64,000 nt of DNA from Niastella populi (GCF_002078015.1 NZ_LWBP01000178.1:1-64000); one strand, 5' to 3'; shown: positions 26,209 to 35,555, counted from the first letter of the stretch. The notes: a model not told the origin generated them from the sequence alone. Made by a program: numbers and translations.

Positions 26209-26628
26209 TTATGCGCTATAATCGCGTCTTACAATGAACTTGGTTTTGATAGGCAGTTTCTGTGCCGCCAGATTCAGTGCTTCTTTAGCTACTGCTTCAG
26301 GAACACCGTCGCATTCAAAGATGATACGACCTGGTTCAACTACCGCAGCCCAGAATTCGGGGTTACCTTTACCTTTACCCATACGCACTTCAAGCGGCTT
26401 GCGGGTAATTGGTTTGTCAGGAAATACGCGGATCCAAACATTACCTTCACGCTTCATAGCGCGGGTTAAAGCCTGGCGGGCAGCTTCGATCTGACGATTT
26501 GTTAACCAGATAGCTTCCTGGGATTTTAAAGCGAAAGAACCAAAAGCGATGGTAGTACCACGTTTTGCAACTTCGCGGATGCGCCCCTTCTGCGCTTTCC
26601 GGTGTTTCGTCCTTTTTGGCTGTAACAT
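26209..26628 (-). CDS. rplP: 50S ribosomal protein L16
   Basis: 139 residues. [16 protein letters not shown] opening, with [20 protein letters not shown] and [10 protein letters not shown] in the middle. Contacts the A-site tRNA region of the 50S. Standard order between rpsC and rpmC. Confidence 0.97.
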   Translation of the reverse strand: MLQPKRTKHRKAQKGRIREVAKRGTTIAFGSFALKSQEAIWLTNRQIEAARQALTRAMKREGNVWIRVFPDKPITRKPLEVRMGKGKGNPEFWAAVVEPGRIIFECDGVPEAVAKEALNLAAQKLPIKTKFIVRRDYSA

Positions 26629-26683
26629 TTATCTAAAATTTGAAAATTTGAAAATTGAATTAGCATATTAGCACATCAGCTAA

Positions 26684-27496
26684 TTAATCCTGCTGTCTGT
26701 TTCTGTCGCCACCTCTGCGGTCGCCACCGCCTCTGCGGTCGCCACCACCCCTTCTGTCACCACCACCACGGTGTCCGCGATCGCCGCCGCCTTCACCTTC
26801 TCTTCTGTCTCTTCTGTCGTTTACATCGCTCTTACCACCAACGAGGTTCGGGTTCAGGTCTCTCTTACCAAGTACTTCACCTTTACAGATCCATACTTTG
26901 ATACCGATCTTACCGTAAACAGTCAACGCAAATACGTTGGCATAGTCGATATCCATACGCAGGGTATGCAATGGCGTACGACCTTGTTTGATCTCTTCGG
27001 TACGGGCGATCTCAGCACCACCCAAACGACCGCTGATCTTTATTTTGATACCTTCAGCACCCATGCGCAATGCAGAAGCGATAGCCATTTTAATGGCGCG
27101 TTTGTAGTTGATACGGTTTTCGATCTGACGGGCGATGGTATCTCCTACGATCATGGCATCCAGCTCGGGACGACGAATTTCGAGGATGTTGATCTGCACA
27201 TCTTCTTTACCTGTCAGCTTTTTCAGCTCTTCTTTGATGCGATCAACTTCGTTCCCACCTTTACCTATGATAATACCAGGCTTAGATGTGTGAATGGTAA
27301 CAATCAGTTTATTAAGCGTGCGCTCAATAACGATTTTAGAGATACCACCTTTGTTGATACGGGCGTTCAGATAAGTTCTGATCTTGTTATCCTCGATCAA
27401 CTTGGTAGAAAAATCTTTTTTGTTACCATACCAGTTAGATTCCCAACCGCGGATAATCCCTAACCTGGCACCAATAGGATTCGTTTTCTGACCCAT
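26684..27496 (-). CDS. rpsC: 30S ribosomal protein S3 with an Arg-Gly-rich C-terminal tail
   Basis: 270 residues. KH domain (about 40-110, with [17 protein letters not shown]) followed by the C-terminal S3 domain ending at [12 protein letters not shown] near residue 210. After that comes a tail of about 45 residues built from repeated GGGDRR units and ending RNRQQD. S3 forms the mRNA entry tunnel and has helicase-like activity with S4 and S5. The tail is low-complexity, positively charged and longer than in E. coli (233 residues); its repeat-based DNA could vary in length between strains. Confidence 0.97.
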   Translation of the reverse strand: MGQKTNPIGARLGIIRGWESNWYGNKKDFSTKLIEDNKIRTYLNARINKGGISKIVIERTLNKLIVTIHTSKPGIIIGKGGNEVDRIKEELKKLTGKEDVQINILEIRRPELDAMIVGDTIARQIENRINYKRAIKMAIASALRMGAEGIKIKISGRLGGAEIARTEEIKQGRTPLHTLRMDIDYANVFALTVYGKIGIKVWICKGEVLGKRDLNPNLVGGKSDVNDRRDRREGEGGGDRGHRGGGDRRGGGDRRGGGDRRGGDRNRQQD

Positions 27497-27521
27497 TTAT
27501 TATAATTTGAAAATTTGCTAA

Positions 27522-27863
27522 TTATTTAACATCAACGATTATGGTTACGTGGTTACTACGCTTGCGCAGGCGGTAAGCACGGCCTTGCGGAGCGGGTAAC
27601 ATTCTTTTCAAAGTGCGTGCGCCGTCAACAAAAATCGTTTTCACAATTAAACCGGCATCAGCAGCGCTTTGGCCTTCGTTCTTTTGCTCCCAGTTACTAA
27701 TGGCGCTCTTTAATAATTTGTACAGCGGAGTGGCACTGTGTTGAGGATGAAATTCCAGCAACGCTAACGCTTTTTCCACTTCAACACCACGTATTTCATC
27801 AGCCAGCAAACGCATTCTGCGGGGTGATGTGGGATAGTTTCTAAGTTTTGCTACAGCTTCCAT
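27522..27863 (-). CDS. rplV: 50S ribosomal protein L22
   Basis: 113 residues. Opens EAVAKLRNYPTSPRRMRLLA; its C-terminal hairpin (ARTLKRMLPAPQGRAYRLRK) reaches into the exit tunnel, where macrolide-resistance changes occur in other species. No deletion in that loop is evident. Confidence 0.97.
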   Translation of the reverse strand: MEAVAKLRNYPTSPRRMRLLADEIRGVEVEKALALLEFHPQHSATPLYKLLKSAISNWEQKNEGQSAADAGLIVKTIFVDGARTLKRMLPAPQGRAYRLRKRSNHVTIIVDVK

Positions 27864-27921
27864 TTTTATTATTTCTGATTTCTGATCCCCGGTATTTCAA
27901 TCCGGGGATATTGAAATTTTA

Positions 27922-28194
27922 TTAACCAACTTTTTTACTAGAGTGTCCTTTGAACTGGCGTGTAGGAGCAAACTCGCCCAGCTTATGACCAACCATGAAT
28001 TCGGTTACATATACCGGAATGAATTTGTTGCCATTGTGCACAGCAAATGTGTGGCCCACAAAATCAGGAGTGATGGTAGAACGACGGCTCCAGGTTTTGA
28101 TCACACCTTTCTTTGCTTTGCCATCATTGATGCCAAGAACTTTTTTCTCCAGTTTTGCGGCTACATAAGGACCTTTTTTTATTGAACGAGCCAT
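27922..28194 (-). CDS. rpsS: 30S ribosomal protein S19
   Basis: 90 residues. [19 protein letters not shown] opening and [20 protein letters not shown] are diagnostic. Binds 16S rRNA in the head next to S13. Confidence 0.97.
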   Translation of the reverse strand: MARSIKKGPYVAAKLEKKVLGINDGKAKKGVIKTWSRRSTITPDFVGHTFAVHNGNKFIPVYVTEFMVGHKLGEFAPTRQFKGHSSKKVG

Positions 28195-28197
28195 TAT

Positions 28198-28252
28198 TTG
28201 TTAATTTGATAATGTGATAATTAGATAATGTGATAATTAAAATCATTAGCAC
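28198..28252. repeat. Word-built spacer between rplB and rpsS
   Basis: AATTTGATAATGTGATAATT followed by AGATAATGTGATAATT, then CATTAGCACAC. It uses the GATAATGTGATAATT vocabulary shared with the spacers at 26.15 and 48.4 kb. Confidence 0.6.
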
Positions 28253-28253
28253 A

Positions 28254-29093
28254 CTACTTGGCTAACTTCTTACCATTTTTACGTTGAATGATCAGTTTAT
28301 CGCTTCCTTTACCTCTTTGGCGTGTTTTCAGACCTTTGGCGTATTTACCGGTTCTTGAACGCGGGTGACCACCAGAAGCCTTACCTTCACCACCACCCAT
28401 CGGGTGATCTACAGGGTTCATGGCAACACCACGGTTGCGAGGTTTGATACCTCTCCAACGGTTACGGCCTGCTTTACCCATCATTTCGAGGTTGTGATCA
28501 CCATTACTTACCACACCTACAGTAGCGTAGCAGTTGATGAGGATCTTTCTCAATTCGCCTGAAGGCATTTTCAATACAGCGTATCTCTCTTCTTTGTTGG
28601 TAAGCTGAGCTGAAGTACCAGCGCTGCGAACCAGTTTACCACCCTGGCCAGGTTGCATTTCAATGTTATGCACGTTGGTACCCAGTGGCATGTTCTTCAT
28701 CTGAAGCGCATTACCAACTTCAGGAGCTACGGCGTCGCCAGCCAGAATGGTAGCGCCAACCTGTAAGCCCTGGGGAGCCAGGATATATCTTTTTTCACCG
28801 TCTTTGTAGTTTATCAGCGCGATAAATGCAGTACGGTTCGGATCGTATTCGATAGTAGCTACAGTACCGGGAATATCTTTCTTATTACGTTTGAAATCGA
28901 TGATACGGAACATTTTCTTGTGTCCGCCACCCATATAACGCATAGACCTTCTACCCTGAGCATTACGGCCACCAGTAGATGTTGTTTTCTCGAGAAGACT
29001 TTTTTCCGGTTGATCGGTAGTGATTTCAGCAAACGCATTTCCGATTCTCCAACGCGTTCCTGCTGTAATCGGTTTGTATTTTTTAAGTGCCAT
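28254..29093 (-). CDS. rplB: 50S ribosomal protein L2
   Basis: 279 residues. Core 23S rRNA-binding protein near the peptidyl-transferase centre. [20 protein letters not shown] and the C-terminal [18 protein letters not shown] with the conserved His are present. Standard order between rplW and rpsS. Confidence 0.98.
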   Translation of the reverse strand: MALKKYKPITAGTRWRIGNAFAEITTDQPEKSLLEKTTSTGGRNAQGRRSMRYMGGGHKKMFRIIDFKRNKKDIPGTVATIEYDPNRTAFIALINYKDGEKRYILAPQGLQVGATILAGDAVAPEVGNALQMKNMPLGTNVHNIEMQPGQGGKLVRSAGTSAQLTNKEERYAVLKMPSGELRKILINCYATVGVVSNGDHNLEMMGKAGRNRWRGIKPRNRGVAMNPVDHPMGGGEGKASGGHPRSRTGKYAKGLKTRQRGKGSDKLIIQRKNGKKLAK

Positions 29094-29180
29094 GTTTTCG
29101 TCTTATACTGTTATAAAATCTTTTGTCAATTCTTTGCGGCGATTGACTCGCCATTCTTCAACCCTTACTAACGGTAAGGT

Positions 29181-29480
29181 TTAAATGTTTCCGTACAGAT
29201 CGATGCTTTCACCTTCTGCAACTTTAACATACGCTTTTTTGTAAGCGGGTTTTACGCCGGAAATAAAGCCGGATTTAGTGAACCGGTTCTTTGCTTTACC
29301 GGGTACCACTACCGTATTTACTTCTGTAACCGTTACGCCGTAAAAGCTTTCAACTGCTTTTTTAATTTCCAGTTTGTTTGCTTTGCGGGCTACACGAAAA
29401 GCAAAAGTTCTTTTGGCATCAGACAGCTTGTTGCTTTTTTCGGTAACGATTGGTTTTATCAGTACTTCTGCGAGTTTCAT
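29181..29480 (-). CDS. rplW: 50S ribosomal protein L23
   Basis: 99 residues. Opens VLIKPIVTEKSNKLSDAKRT; central helix and TVNTVVVPGKAKNRF follow. Tunnel-exit protein and docking site for trigger factor and SRP. Confidence 0.97.
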   Translation of the reverse strand: MKLAEVLIKPIVTEKSNKLSDAKRTFAFRVARKANKLEIKKAVESFYGVTVTEVNTVVVPGKAKNRFTKSGFISGVKPAYKKAYVKVAEGESIDLYGNI

Positions 29481-29524
29481 ATTACTCTGTTTGAAAAATT
29501 TGTAATTAGCTAATCAGCCTTTAA

Positions 29525-30157
29525 TTATGCTTCAACACCATCTTCACTGAACAACTTTGCCACCCCTTCGGTCAGCAACAATACATCGGCATTCACGATA
29601 TCGTATGTATTGATATCAGCGAACTGAATGCTCAGTGCATTGGGGATATTACGAACGCTCAACTGCAGGTTCTCATCATATTCAGGTAATATCACCAGCG
29701 TTTTCTTGTTTTCGATCTTCAGGCTGCTCAGGATATCAATGAATGTCTTTGTTTTTGGCGCATCCAGGTTGATGTCCTCAACAACTACAATCGCATTCTC
29801 TTTAGCTTTATAAGACAGTGCGCTGACCTTAGCCAGATCTTTCACTTTACGGTTCAGTTTGAAATCGTAATCGCGGGGTTTAGGCCCGAAGATGGTACCA
29901 CCACCTTTGAACAACGGGTTACGGATGTTACCCTTACGTGAACCACCAGTACCCTTCTGACGGTGCAGTTTTTTGCTGGAACCTTTAACTTCCAGACGGG
30001 TTTTCACTTTGTGCGTACCCTGACGTTGTGCAGCCAGATATTGCTTTACAGCCAGGTAAACGACGTGGTTGTTGGGCTCCGTTCCGAAAATATCATCTGC
30101 TAATTCTACAGAACGACCGGTTTTTGCACCCTTTATACTTAAAACATCTACTTGCAT
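29525..30157 (-). CDS. rplD: 50S ribosomal protein L4
   Basis: 210 residues. The extended loop that reaches the tunnel constriction is recognisable (KKLHRQKGTGGSRKGNIRNP). In E. coli L4 represses its own S10 operon through the leader of rpsJ; here rpsJ is terminated separately from rplC-rplD, so such control would have to act elsewhere. Confidence 0.97.
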   Translation of the reverse strand: MQVDVLSIKGAKTGRSVELADDIFGTEPNNHVVYLAVKQYLAAQRQGTHKVKTRLEVKGSSKKLHRQKGTGGSRKGNIRNPLFKGGGTIFGPKPRDYDFKLNRKVKDLAKVSALSYKAKENAIVVVEDINLDAPKTKTFIDILSSLKIENKKTLVILPEYDENLQLSVRNIPNALSIQFADINTYDIVNADVLLLTEGVAKLFSEDGVEA

Positions 30158-30217
30158 CGTACTTTATATTTAAGATTACCTCCCGAACCAGGCCGGGATA
30201 AATCTGCAATAACAAAA

Positions 30218-30835
30218 TTATTTTTGAATGTATACTATCGCGCCATTGTGGCCGGGAACAGATCCGTTCACCAGGATGTAGTTCTTATCAGGGAATACTT
30301 TCAGGATCTTCAGGCTTTTCACTTTCACGCGATCGTTACCCATACGGCCGGCCATGCGCATACCTTTGAATACGCGTGAGGCATCTGATGAGTTACCAAT
30401 TGAACCCGGAGCGCGCTGACGATCGTGCTGACCGTGGCTTTGCTCGCCCACACCACTAAATCCGTGACGTTTAACAACACCCTGAAAACCTTTACCCTTT
30501 GTAGTACCTACAACGTCAACTTTTTCACCTTCGGCGAAAATGTCAACGGTGATAGCATCACCTAAATTTTTGGCGGTAAAATAATTGCGGAATTCTTTTA
30601 CAAATTTCTTTGCGGCTGTATTGGCCTTTGCGAAGTGATTTTTTTCAGCAGCGATAGTGTGCTTTTCATTCTTGTCACCGTAAGCTAACTGGATAGCGTT
30701 GTATCCGTCTGTTTCGGCGGTTTTAACCTGGGTCACAATACAGGGACCTGCTTCAATGATGGTGCAGGCTGTTTGCTTGCCATCTGGACTGAAGATGCTG
30801 GTCATCCCGATCTTTTTACCAATGATTCCTTTCAT
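30218..30835 (-). CDS. rplC: 50S ribosomal protein L3
   Basis: 205 residues from the ATG at 30835 ([15 protein letters not shown]). The open frame extends upstream into spacer sequence but no L3 starts there. Signatures: [20 protein letters not shown] and [14 protein letters not shown] with the conserved Gln/Arg region near the peptidyl-transferase centre. It is preceded by an unusually long (about 490 bp) leader with a strong terminator at its far end. Confidence 0.97.
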   Translation of the reverse strand: MKGIIGKKIGMTSIFSPDGKQTACTIIEAGPCIVTQVKTAETDGYNAIQLAYGDKNEKHTIAAEKNHFAKANTAAKKFVKEFRNYFTAKNLGDAITVDIFAEGEKVDVVGTTKGKGFQGVVKRHGFSGVGEQSHGQHDRQRAPGSIGNSSDASRVFKGMRMAGRMGNDRVKVKSLKILKVFPDKNYILVNGSVPGHNGAIVYIQK

Positions 30836-31280
30836 CGTTGTTCGGTTTGTGCCCTCGTGGTTGAAGAGACATTTGCGGTAATGATTGCAGAACGGGGGCG
30901 TTCTGAAGAGGCGCATTCCGATGGGATCGGAACGGGCACACAACCATGAGCAACTTCAATCTCCGTTTGCTGTTGACCTTTTCCTTTGGGCGCCGAAGCT
31001 TCAGCGTAGGCGGCCTTGTGCCGCTTGCATGGTCTTCGTAATCTTTCGGGATAACCGCCTTCGCTAAAGCTATGGCGGTCGCTGGAAGTACCAACAGTAA
31101 ACTAACCTCGAAGGGCTAGTTCATATTTTAAAATTTTTATAACCTGTTTCATTCGGAACCGCTCCCGAGTGCTTTACACTCCTGCTTTCACAGGCGGTTC
31201 AATTAGTTAACCCAGCGCTGCTTTATCTGCCCGGTTAAGGAACAAAGTTTGCAGATGGGATTGAAAGAACTTTATGAAAA
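30836..31280 (-). other. Long gene-free leader upstream of rplC
   Basis: This stretch between the rpsJ terminator and rplC has no protein-like frame on either strand; several 60-90-codon frames exist but none resembles a protein. It has short inverted elements (such as GCGCATTCCGATGGGATCGG). A single -7-like AAACTTTG lies at about 31243-31250 on the minus strand (one mismatch to TAnnTTTG). If that box is used, the rplC-rplX transcript would carry a leader of about 400 nt. Confidence 0.4.
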
Positions 31281-31314
31281 AACCCTGTCAGGATTTTAGA
31301 ACCCTGACAGGGTT
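31275..31314 (-). terminator. Strong intrinsic terminator after rpsJ
   Basis: AACCCTGTCAGG (31281-31292) pairs perfectly with CCTGACAGGGTT (31303-31314), a 12-bp stem. On the minus strand it is followed by a run of six T. It starts 14 bp past the rpsJ stop and separates rpsJ from rplC. Confidence 0.88.
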
Positions 31315-31327
31315 CATACAATGCTTA

Positions 31328-31633
31328 TCAAGCTTTGATCTCCACCTCAACACCACTGGGTAAGTCTAACTTACTCAGGGCATCCACAGTACGGCTAGAA
31401 GAAGTATAAATATCCAACAACCGTTTATGGGTGCACAACTGAAACTGCTCACGACTTTTCTTATTCACGTGGGGTGAACGCAATACGGTGAATATTTTTT
31501 TACGTGTAGGTAAAGGAATTGGACCTGTTACCACAGCGCCAGTGCTGCGAACGGTTTTTACGATCTTTTCGGCAGATTTATCAACCAGATTGTGATCGTA
31601 AGACTGTAATTTTATTCTGATTCGCTGAGACAT
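31328..31633 (-). CDS. rpsJ: 30S ribosomal protein S10 (NusE)
   Basis: 101 residues. Opens [20 protein letters not shown] and includes [20 protein letters not shown]. Part of the 30S head and of the NusB-NusE antitermination complex that links transcription to translation. It has its own promoter (31665-31672), a short hairpin leader and its own strong terminator, so it appears to be a single-gene unit rather than the first gene of a long S10 operon. Confidence 0.98.
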   Translation of the reverse strand: MSQRIRIKLQSYDHNLVDKSAEKIVKTVRSTGAVVTGPIPLPTRKKIFTVLRSPHVNKKSREQFQLCTHKRLLDIYTSSSRTVDALSKLDLPSGVEVEIKA

Positions 31634-31642
31634 ATTGCAAAA

Positions 31643-31672
31643 CCCAATTTTTCCATTGGGGATGCAAAGGTA
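31643..31672 (-). promoter_or_regulatory. rpsJ promoter box and 5'-terminal leader hairpin
   Basis: TACCTTTG (31665-31672) is a perfect TAnnTTTG box. Four bases later the minus strand has CCCAAT, a 6-nt loop, ATTGGG (31643-31660), then TTTTGCAAT and the ATG at 31633. The layout matches that of rpsA. Confidence 0.55.
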
Positions 31673-31935
31673 GGGGTTGTTAGTTATTGAGCAAAAGATT
31701 TCTCAATTATTTTCGCTCCGGGCGTGAAAAAAATCGAAAAAAAGGCCATTTCAGGGGTCTCCGGCGCCGTTTTCAGCATTTTTTGGGCTTCCCGGGGATT
31801 GGGCCACGCTCATTTAATGGCGCTCCCCCACCCCTTCTTCCCATTTTGAATTGCCGTACCTTTTAACGTGCCGGCCAGGTTTTGGTTCACCGCCCGTTGA
31901 AAGTACCGGTTCCCCCACCCGGGCCAACTATCGCC

Positions 31936-32757
31936 CTAATTGGACGAATTGGACTTCTTATCTGCCCAAACCGCCATCGACCCGGCTGTCATTGTACCAA
32001 ATACAACAGCAACCGCAGCCCCGGAAGACGGCGTTCGGGAAATATAGAACTGGTTGCCCCGGTTCGGTACATTCAACCATATAATACCCGGGGGCTGATC
32101 GGTAGACATCAGCCGGGAAAGGAAGAAGGAATGTTCGTACGATACCGGTTTACCCGTAACCTCCCCCACCATCAGCGTAAGATAACTTTTGAACCTGAGC
32201 GGCGAATTCTCTTCAGTGAATACCGCCGCCTTCACCTTCAGGCGGTATCCCTCCGCCGCCTGGTATTTCAGCCGGTGAAAATCCGACTCAGGCACATTTT
32301 CAATAAGCCTGTCGGTTAAGCCGATGGGGCTCCTGGTAAAAAACGACCGGGGCGGAACAAAATCAATGGCTGGCGGCAGGCTTACCGTGGCATCTATAAT
32401 GCCGGAACCGAAAGTGGCGCCGTTTGTTCGTGTGCCGGTGTTATACGAGCTGCCTTGCACGCCGCCTTCGATTCTCAATTCTGACGGCACATAACTTACA
32501 GCCTGGTCGTTGATGACGACTGCCGACTTCTTCCAGTCGATATAAAGCGGTACCTGCAACTTGTTATGAACGGTGATGTTCACGGGTGCATTGGGGCCGT
32601 TGAAATTGTATACCAGGCGCAGGCTGTCGTTCTCATATACAAATTCCTGTTTCTCATTCATCGGCATCTTTGCACTGCTGACGGTACCGTACTGGTAGGT
32701 GCTGCAGGAAGAGGCTAAAAGCCATATTATAACGGTAATGGGTAAAGATCCTTGCAT
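31936..32757 (-). CDS. Hypothetical lipoprotein with C-terminal membrane segment
   Basis: 273 residues. The N-terminus has a hydrophobic stretch and lipobox LLASSC, so the mature protein should be acylated at Cys18. Residues about 50-80 (FNGPNAPVNITVHNKLQVPL) look like an immunoglobulin-like beta strand pattern found in proteins whose business is ligand or envelope binding. Near the C-terminus a Gly/Ala/Val-rich hydrophobic stretch (AVAVVFGTMTAGSMAVW) could span or touch a membrane. I do not recognise the family. It is the first of four envelope-related genes lying between rpsJ and fusA. Confidence 0.7.
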   Translation of the reverse strand: MQGSLPITVIIWLLASSCSTYQYGTVSSAKMPMNEKQEFVYENDSLRLVYNFNGPNAPVNITVHNKLQVPLYIDWKKSAVVINDQAVSYVPSELRIEGGVQGSSYNTGTRTNGATFGSGIIDATVSLPPAIDFVPPRSFFTRSPIGLTDRLIENVPESDFHRLKYQAAEGYRLKVKAAVFTEENSPLRFKSYLTLMVGEVTGKPVSYEHSFFLSRLMSTDQPPGIIWLNVPNRGNQFYISRTPSSGAAVAVVFGTMTAGSMAVWADKKSNSSN

Positions 32758-32841
32758 GTTTTTATGTACAAGCTAACATAATCAACAGGGATAAAGAGTT
32801 AAGGAATTATAAAAGTGATGCCTAAAAACCAGATAAAGAAA

Positions 32842-34719
32842 CTATTTAATATAGAGTTGGTTTTGAATTAATGCATTATTATACCGCTGAATAAAAGCCT
32901 TACCGAATAGTAACATTCTTTTTTCAAATGTGGAATATTCAGGCATATTCAGCAAATTGTTTGTGAGGGCCGGATCTTTGCGCGTGTCAAACATACAAAC
33001 GGGCTCATTCAATTCGGGATTGAAACGGAACACAAATGAACTGTCGATCATTTGAAGACCTGCATATTTGCAGACGGCAGGCTGGTTAATTGTATCATTA
33101 ACAGAGCGCCCGAAACTCATAAATGGTTCGGAATAAGACAGCCGGTCGAGTATAGTGGGAACAATATCCAATTGCTGAACCGTTTTTGAGATCTCTCTGT
33201 GAACAGGGTTGGCCGGTTCAAACCAAAAAATGGGAATGCGTGTGGCGGTCGTTATCGTAACGGGCTTTTTTATGGCGGTAATAAGCGAGTGATCGGCACA
33301 AAAGACAAATAATGTGTTTCTAAACCAATCGGTGTTTTTGATCTTATCAAAGAACAACCGCAGGCTGTAATCTACGTATGCCGCTGATCGTTGATACGGT
33401 TTTTGTGCATGCTTATTAAAGCGGTCTTTTACATCGGGCGGCAAAGTAAAGGGCGGATGCGAAGATATATTGAACAATACAGCCAGGAACGGCTCTTTTT
33501 GTTTTTCCAGTATGCTGCCGGCAAATGGTAAAAACCGATGGTCATAAATACCCCAGTTCCCATCAAAATACCTTTCATCATTAAAATCTTCCCTGGTATG
33601 TTGATTATCTATACCTATTACTTTACAGAACTTCCCGAATCCGAAATGATCAGGCTCAGCGCCATAAAAAAAATGGGTCGAGTATCCCTGCTCTTTTAAG
33701 ATTGCACCCAGCCCCCGGATCCTGTTATTGCTGTAAATCGATTTATAGTAAGGCTCTTCGAGTAAAGGCGGCATACTCCCTAATATGCTTACAATTCCCT
33801 GGTTCGATGTAAAGCCATTTGCATAGGCATTGCTGCACCAGGTGCTTTGAGAGATAATTGAATCCAGAAAGGGCGTATCGGCGTGGTATACGCTTTCCAC
33901 ATCGAGGTATTCACGGCAAAAGCTCTCCAGCATTACCACCACCACATTCCTGCGTTGAAAGGGCTTTGCATGTAGGTATTGCCGCTTAATGGTAAAAAAA
34001 GAATCCAGCGCCTGCGCTGTATAATATTTTTTTATTTCAAGCTGCGTTGGCCGGTGCTTTAGCGAATAAAGAAATGTAATGGTTGAATTACTTGCAAGCG
34101 GCTGCCAGGTGGCATCAAAATATAACAGAGGGGTTGAAGGCATTATAGGCCTTCCCCCTGCCCCTCTGGCAACGAAGGCAAAAATAAACAGAATCGATAC
34201 AGCCGGAATATACCGTTTATACCAGGCAATGTTTGTATCAATTGTTGATTTTTTAAAAATCGCCTTAACAATGACAACCAATAAAAAAACAGTCACTGCG
34301 AACAATATAAAAAGATACCAGTAATCTTTTGAAAACGCCCCCATTGCCTGAAATGAGTCGGCCGCAACAAAGAGCAGATCGATGGTACTGCGCCTGTTGT
34401 TAAAACTGAAATAGCCGAGATCAATAAAATTGATGGCCAGGAAAGGGATGTTACATAGCAGCAATAATAAAATTGAAATTATTGTGCGTGCATTTTCCCG
34501 CAACAAGCCATCAATAAAGAAATAGTATATACAAAAAGGCAGATTGATATAGAATAAGGCTGTAAAGTCAAGCCGCATTCCCCAATAGAATACACCCGGC
34601 AGATTATGCTGAACCGGTTCTGCCCTGAAATGCATAAAGTAAAATAGTAGCCGTAACAGGGTATAAATACCAAGCAAACAAATAAACAAAACACAAACCA
34701 ATTTTACTTTCCTGAACAT
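32842..34719 (-). CDS. LTA synthase-like membrane phosphoglycerol transferase (sulfatase superfamily)
   Basis: 625 residues. About five membrane segments in the first 200 residues are followed by an extracytoplasmic alkaline-phosphatase/sulfatase-fold domain. Sequence landmarks are VVVVMLESFCREYLD near 270 (metal-binding Glu), NGFTSNQGIVSILGSMPPL near 305-323 (nucleophile Thr region), HFFYGAEPDHFGF and FVFCADHS near 490 (Asp-His metal ligands). Family members move glycerol phosphate or other phospholipid head groups onto lipid or glycan acceptors; in Gram-negative bacteria they decorate periplasmic or surface glycans. The substrate here is not known. It is 13 bp downstream of the GDPD-like gene and probably co-transcribed with it. 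Confidence 0.88.
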   Translation of the reverse strand: MFRKVKLVCVLFICLLGIYTLLRLLFYFMHFRAEPVQHNLPGVFYWGMRLDFTALFYINLPFCIYYFFIDGLLRENARTIISILLLLLCNIPFLAINFIDLGYFSFNNRRSTIDLLFVAADSFQAMGAFSKDYWYLFILFAVTVFLLVVIVKAIFKKSTIDTNIAWYKRYIPAVSILFIFAFVARGAGGRPIMPSTPLLYFDATWQPLASNSTITFLYSLKHRPTQLEIKKYYTAQALDSFFTIKRQYLHAKPFQRRNVVVVMLESFCREYLDVESVYHADTPFLDSIISQSTWCSNAYANGFTSNQGIVSILGSMPPLLEEPYYKSIYSNNRIRGLGAILKEQGYSTHFFYGAEPDHFGFGKFCKVIGIDNQHTREDFNDERYFDGNWGIYDHRFLPFAGSILEKQKEPFLAVLFNISSHPPFTLPPDVKDRFNKHAQKPYQRSAAYVDYSLRLFFDKIKNTDWFRNTLFVFCADHSLITAIKKPVTITTATRIPIFWFEPANPVHREISKTVQQLDIVPTILDRLSYSEPFMSFGRSVNDTINQPAVCKYAGLQMIDSSFVFRFNPELNEPVCMFDTRKDPALTNNLLNMPEYSTFEKRMLLFGKAFIQRYNNALIQNQLYIK

Positions 34720-34732
34720 AGTGTACCTGATA

Positions 34733-35536
34733 TTATAAATATCCTTTGCTTTTGCAGTTTATTAATACCACACTAATAGATGTATCATTTATTAATGTCT
34801 TTATATGCGACAGATCGAGATAATTTTTGAAAGACAATGCCCAGGTAATGATCTTCCTGTTTTGAAACCTCGATCTTAGGGCAGACAAATAAATATCTTC
34901 CTGCGAAACAAATTTTACCGCCGGCGACAATTGTTGTCTCAATGAATCGGTTACCCCGTCCGGTGTTTCAGGTAACAGGAAGGTGACCGGAACATAATAT
35001 GAAGTTATAAACCCCTTTTCAGCCAGCAGGTTAATAAACGGGGTCATCGCCGCTTCAATGATAACATAATTCTTAATGTTATAAAGGCTGTCACACACCA
35101 TAAAATATTCAACAGCCTTTTTATAGTCGGCCCGATCAACGCCCTTTACATCTATCCACAATCCCTTATTGCCTACCCTGAATTGCTTAAAGTATTCATC
35201 AAGCAACAGCGCCGAAGGTGCAGCCGGCGGATGATACACCCTGAAGTTATTTATTGCACCATCGAAGACGACATCTGTTTCCAGCCCTGAGAAGTAATCT
35301 TTCAGGTACATCATCCGTTCTGTACCGTTCACCCGGTGGGCCCATAACTTTTCACAAACCGGTAATACATCGATCGAGGCAGAGATCGCAACCCTTTTAT
35401 CAGCGGTACACCCCAGGCGGTTTAAGCGCATCCGTTGAAATGCAAACATTATATCAAGCCGGTATACAAACAAAAGGGCGAAGATCAACACCCCAATTGC
35501 TGACACGTAAACCCACCGGTTCGTTCTTTTCTTCAT
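34733..35536 (-). CDS. Membrane-anchored GDPD/FAM151(menorin)-like protein
   Basis: 267 residues. One N-terminal membrane anchor (about 9-28) is followed by a domain with the order of glycerophosphodiester phosphodiesterases: WAHRVNGTE (His-Arg), GLETDVVFD (Glu-x-Asp) and FRVYHPP (His), then a (beta/alpha)-barrel-like remainder with GLWIDVKGVD and FALSFKNYLDL-like strands. The same pattern occurs in the FAM151/menorin family, which is the better overall match in my judgement. Catalytic His, Glu and Asp are present, so enzymatic activity is plausible. It precedes the LTA-synthase-like gene by 13 bp, suggesting joint work on a phosphodiester-linked envelope substrate. Confidence 0.6.
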   Translation of the reverse strand: MKKRTNRWVYVSAIGVLIFALLFVYRLDIMFAFQRMRLNRLGCTADKRVAISASIDVLPVCEKLWAHRVNGTERMMYLKDYFSGLETDVVFDGAINNFRVYHPPAAPSALLLDEYFKQFRVGNKGLWIDVKGVDRADYKKAVEYFMVCDSLYNIKNYVIIEAAMTPFINLLAEKGFITSYYVPVTFLLPETPDGVTDSLRQQLSPAVKFVSQEDIYLSALRSRFQNRKIITWALSFKNYLDLSHIKTLINDTSISVVLINCKSKGYL

Positions 35537-35555
35537 TAACGTATTATTGAGATGC

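Noticed and set aside
26771-27463. 230-codon plus-strand frame inside rpsC
   Set aside because: Antisense shadow of rpsC with repetitive Thr/Asp/Phe composition.
30816-31094. Open frames on both strands upstream of rplC
   Set aside because: They share the same bases on opposite strands, lack any similarity to proteins I know, and overlap the rplC start region.
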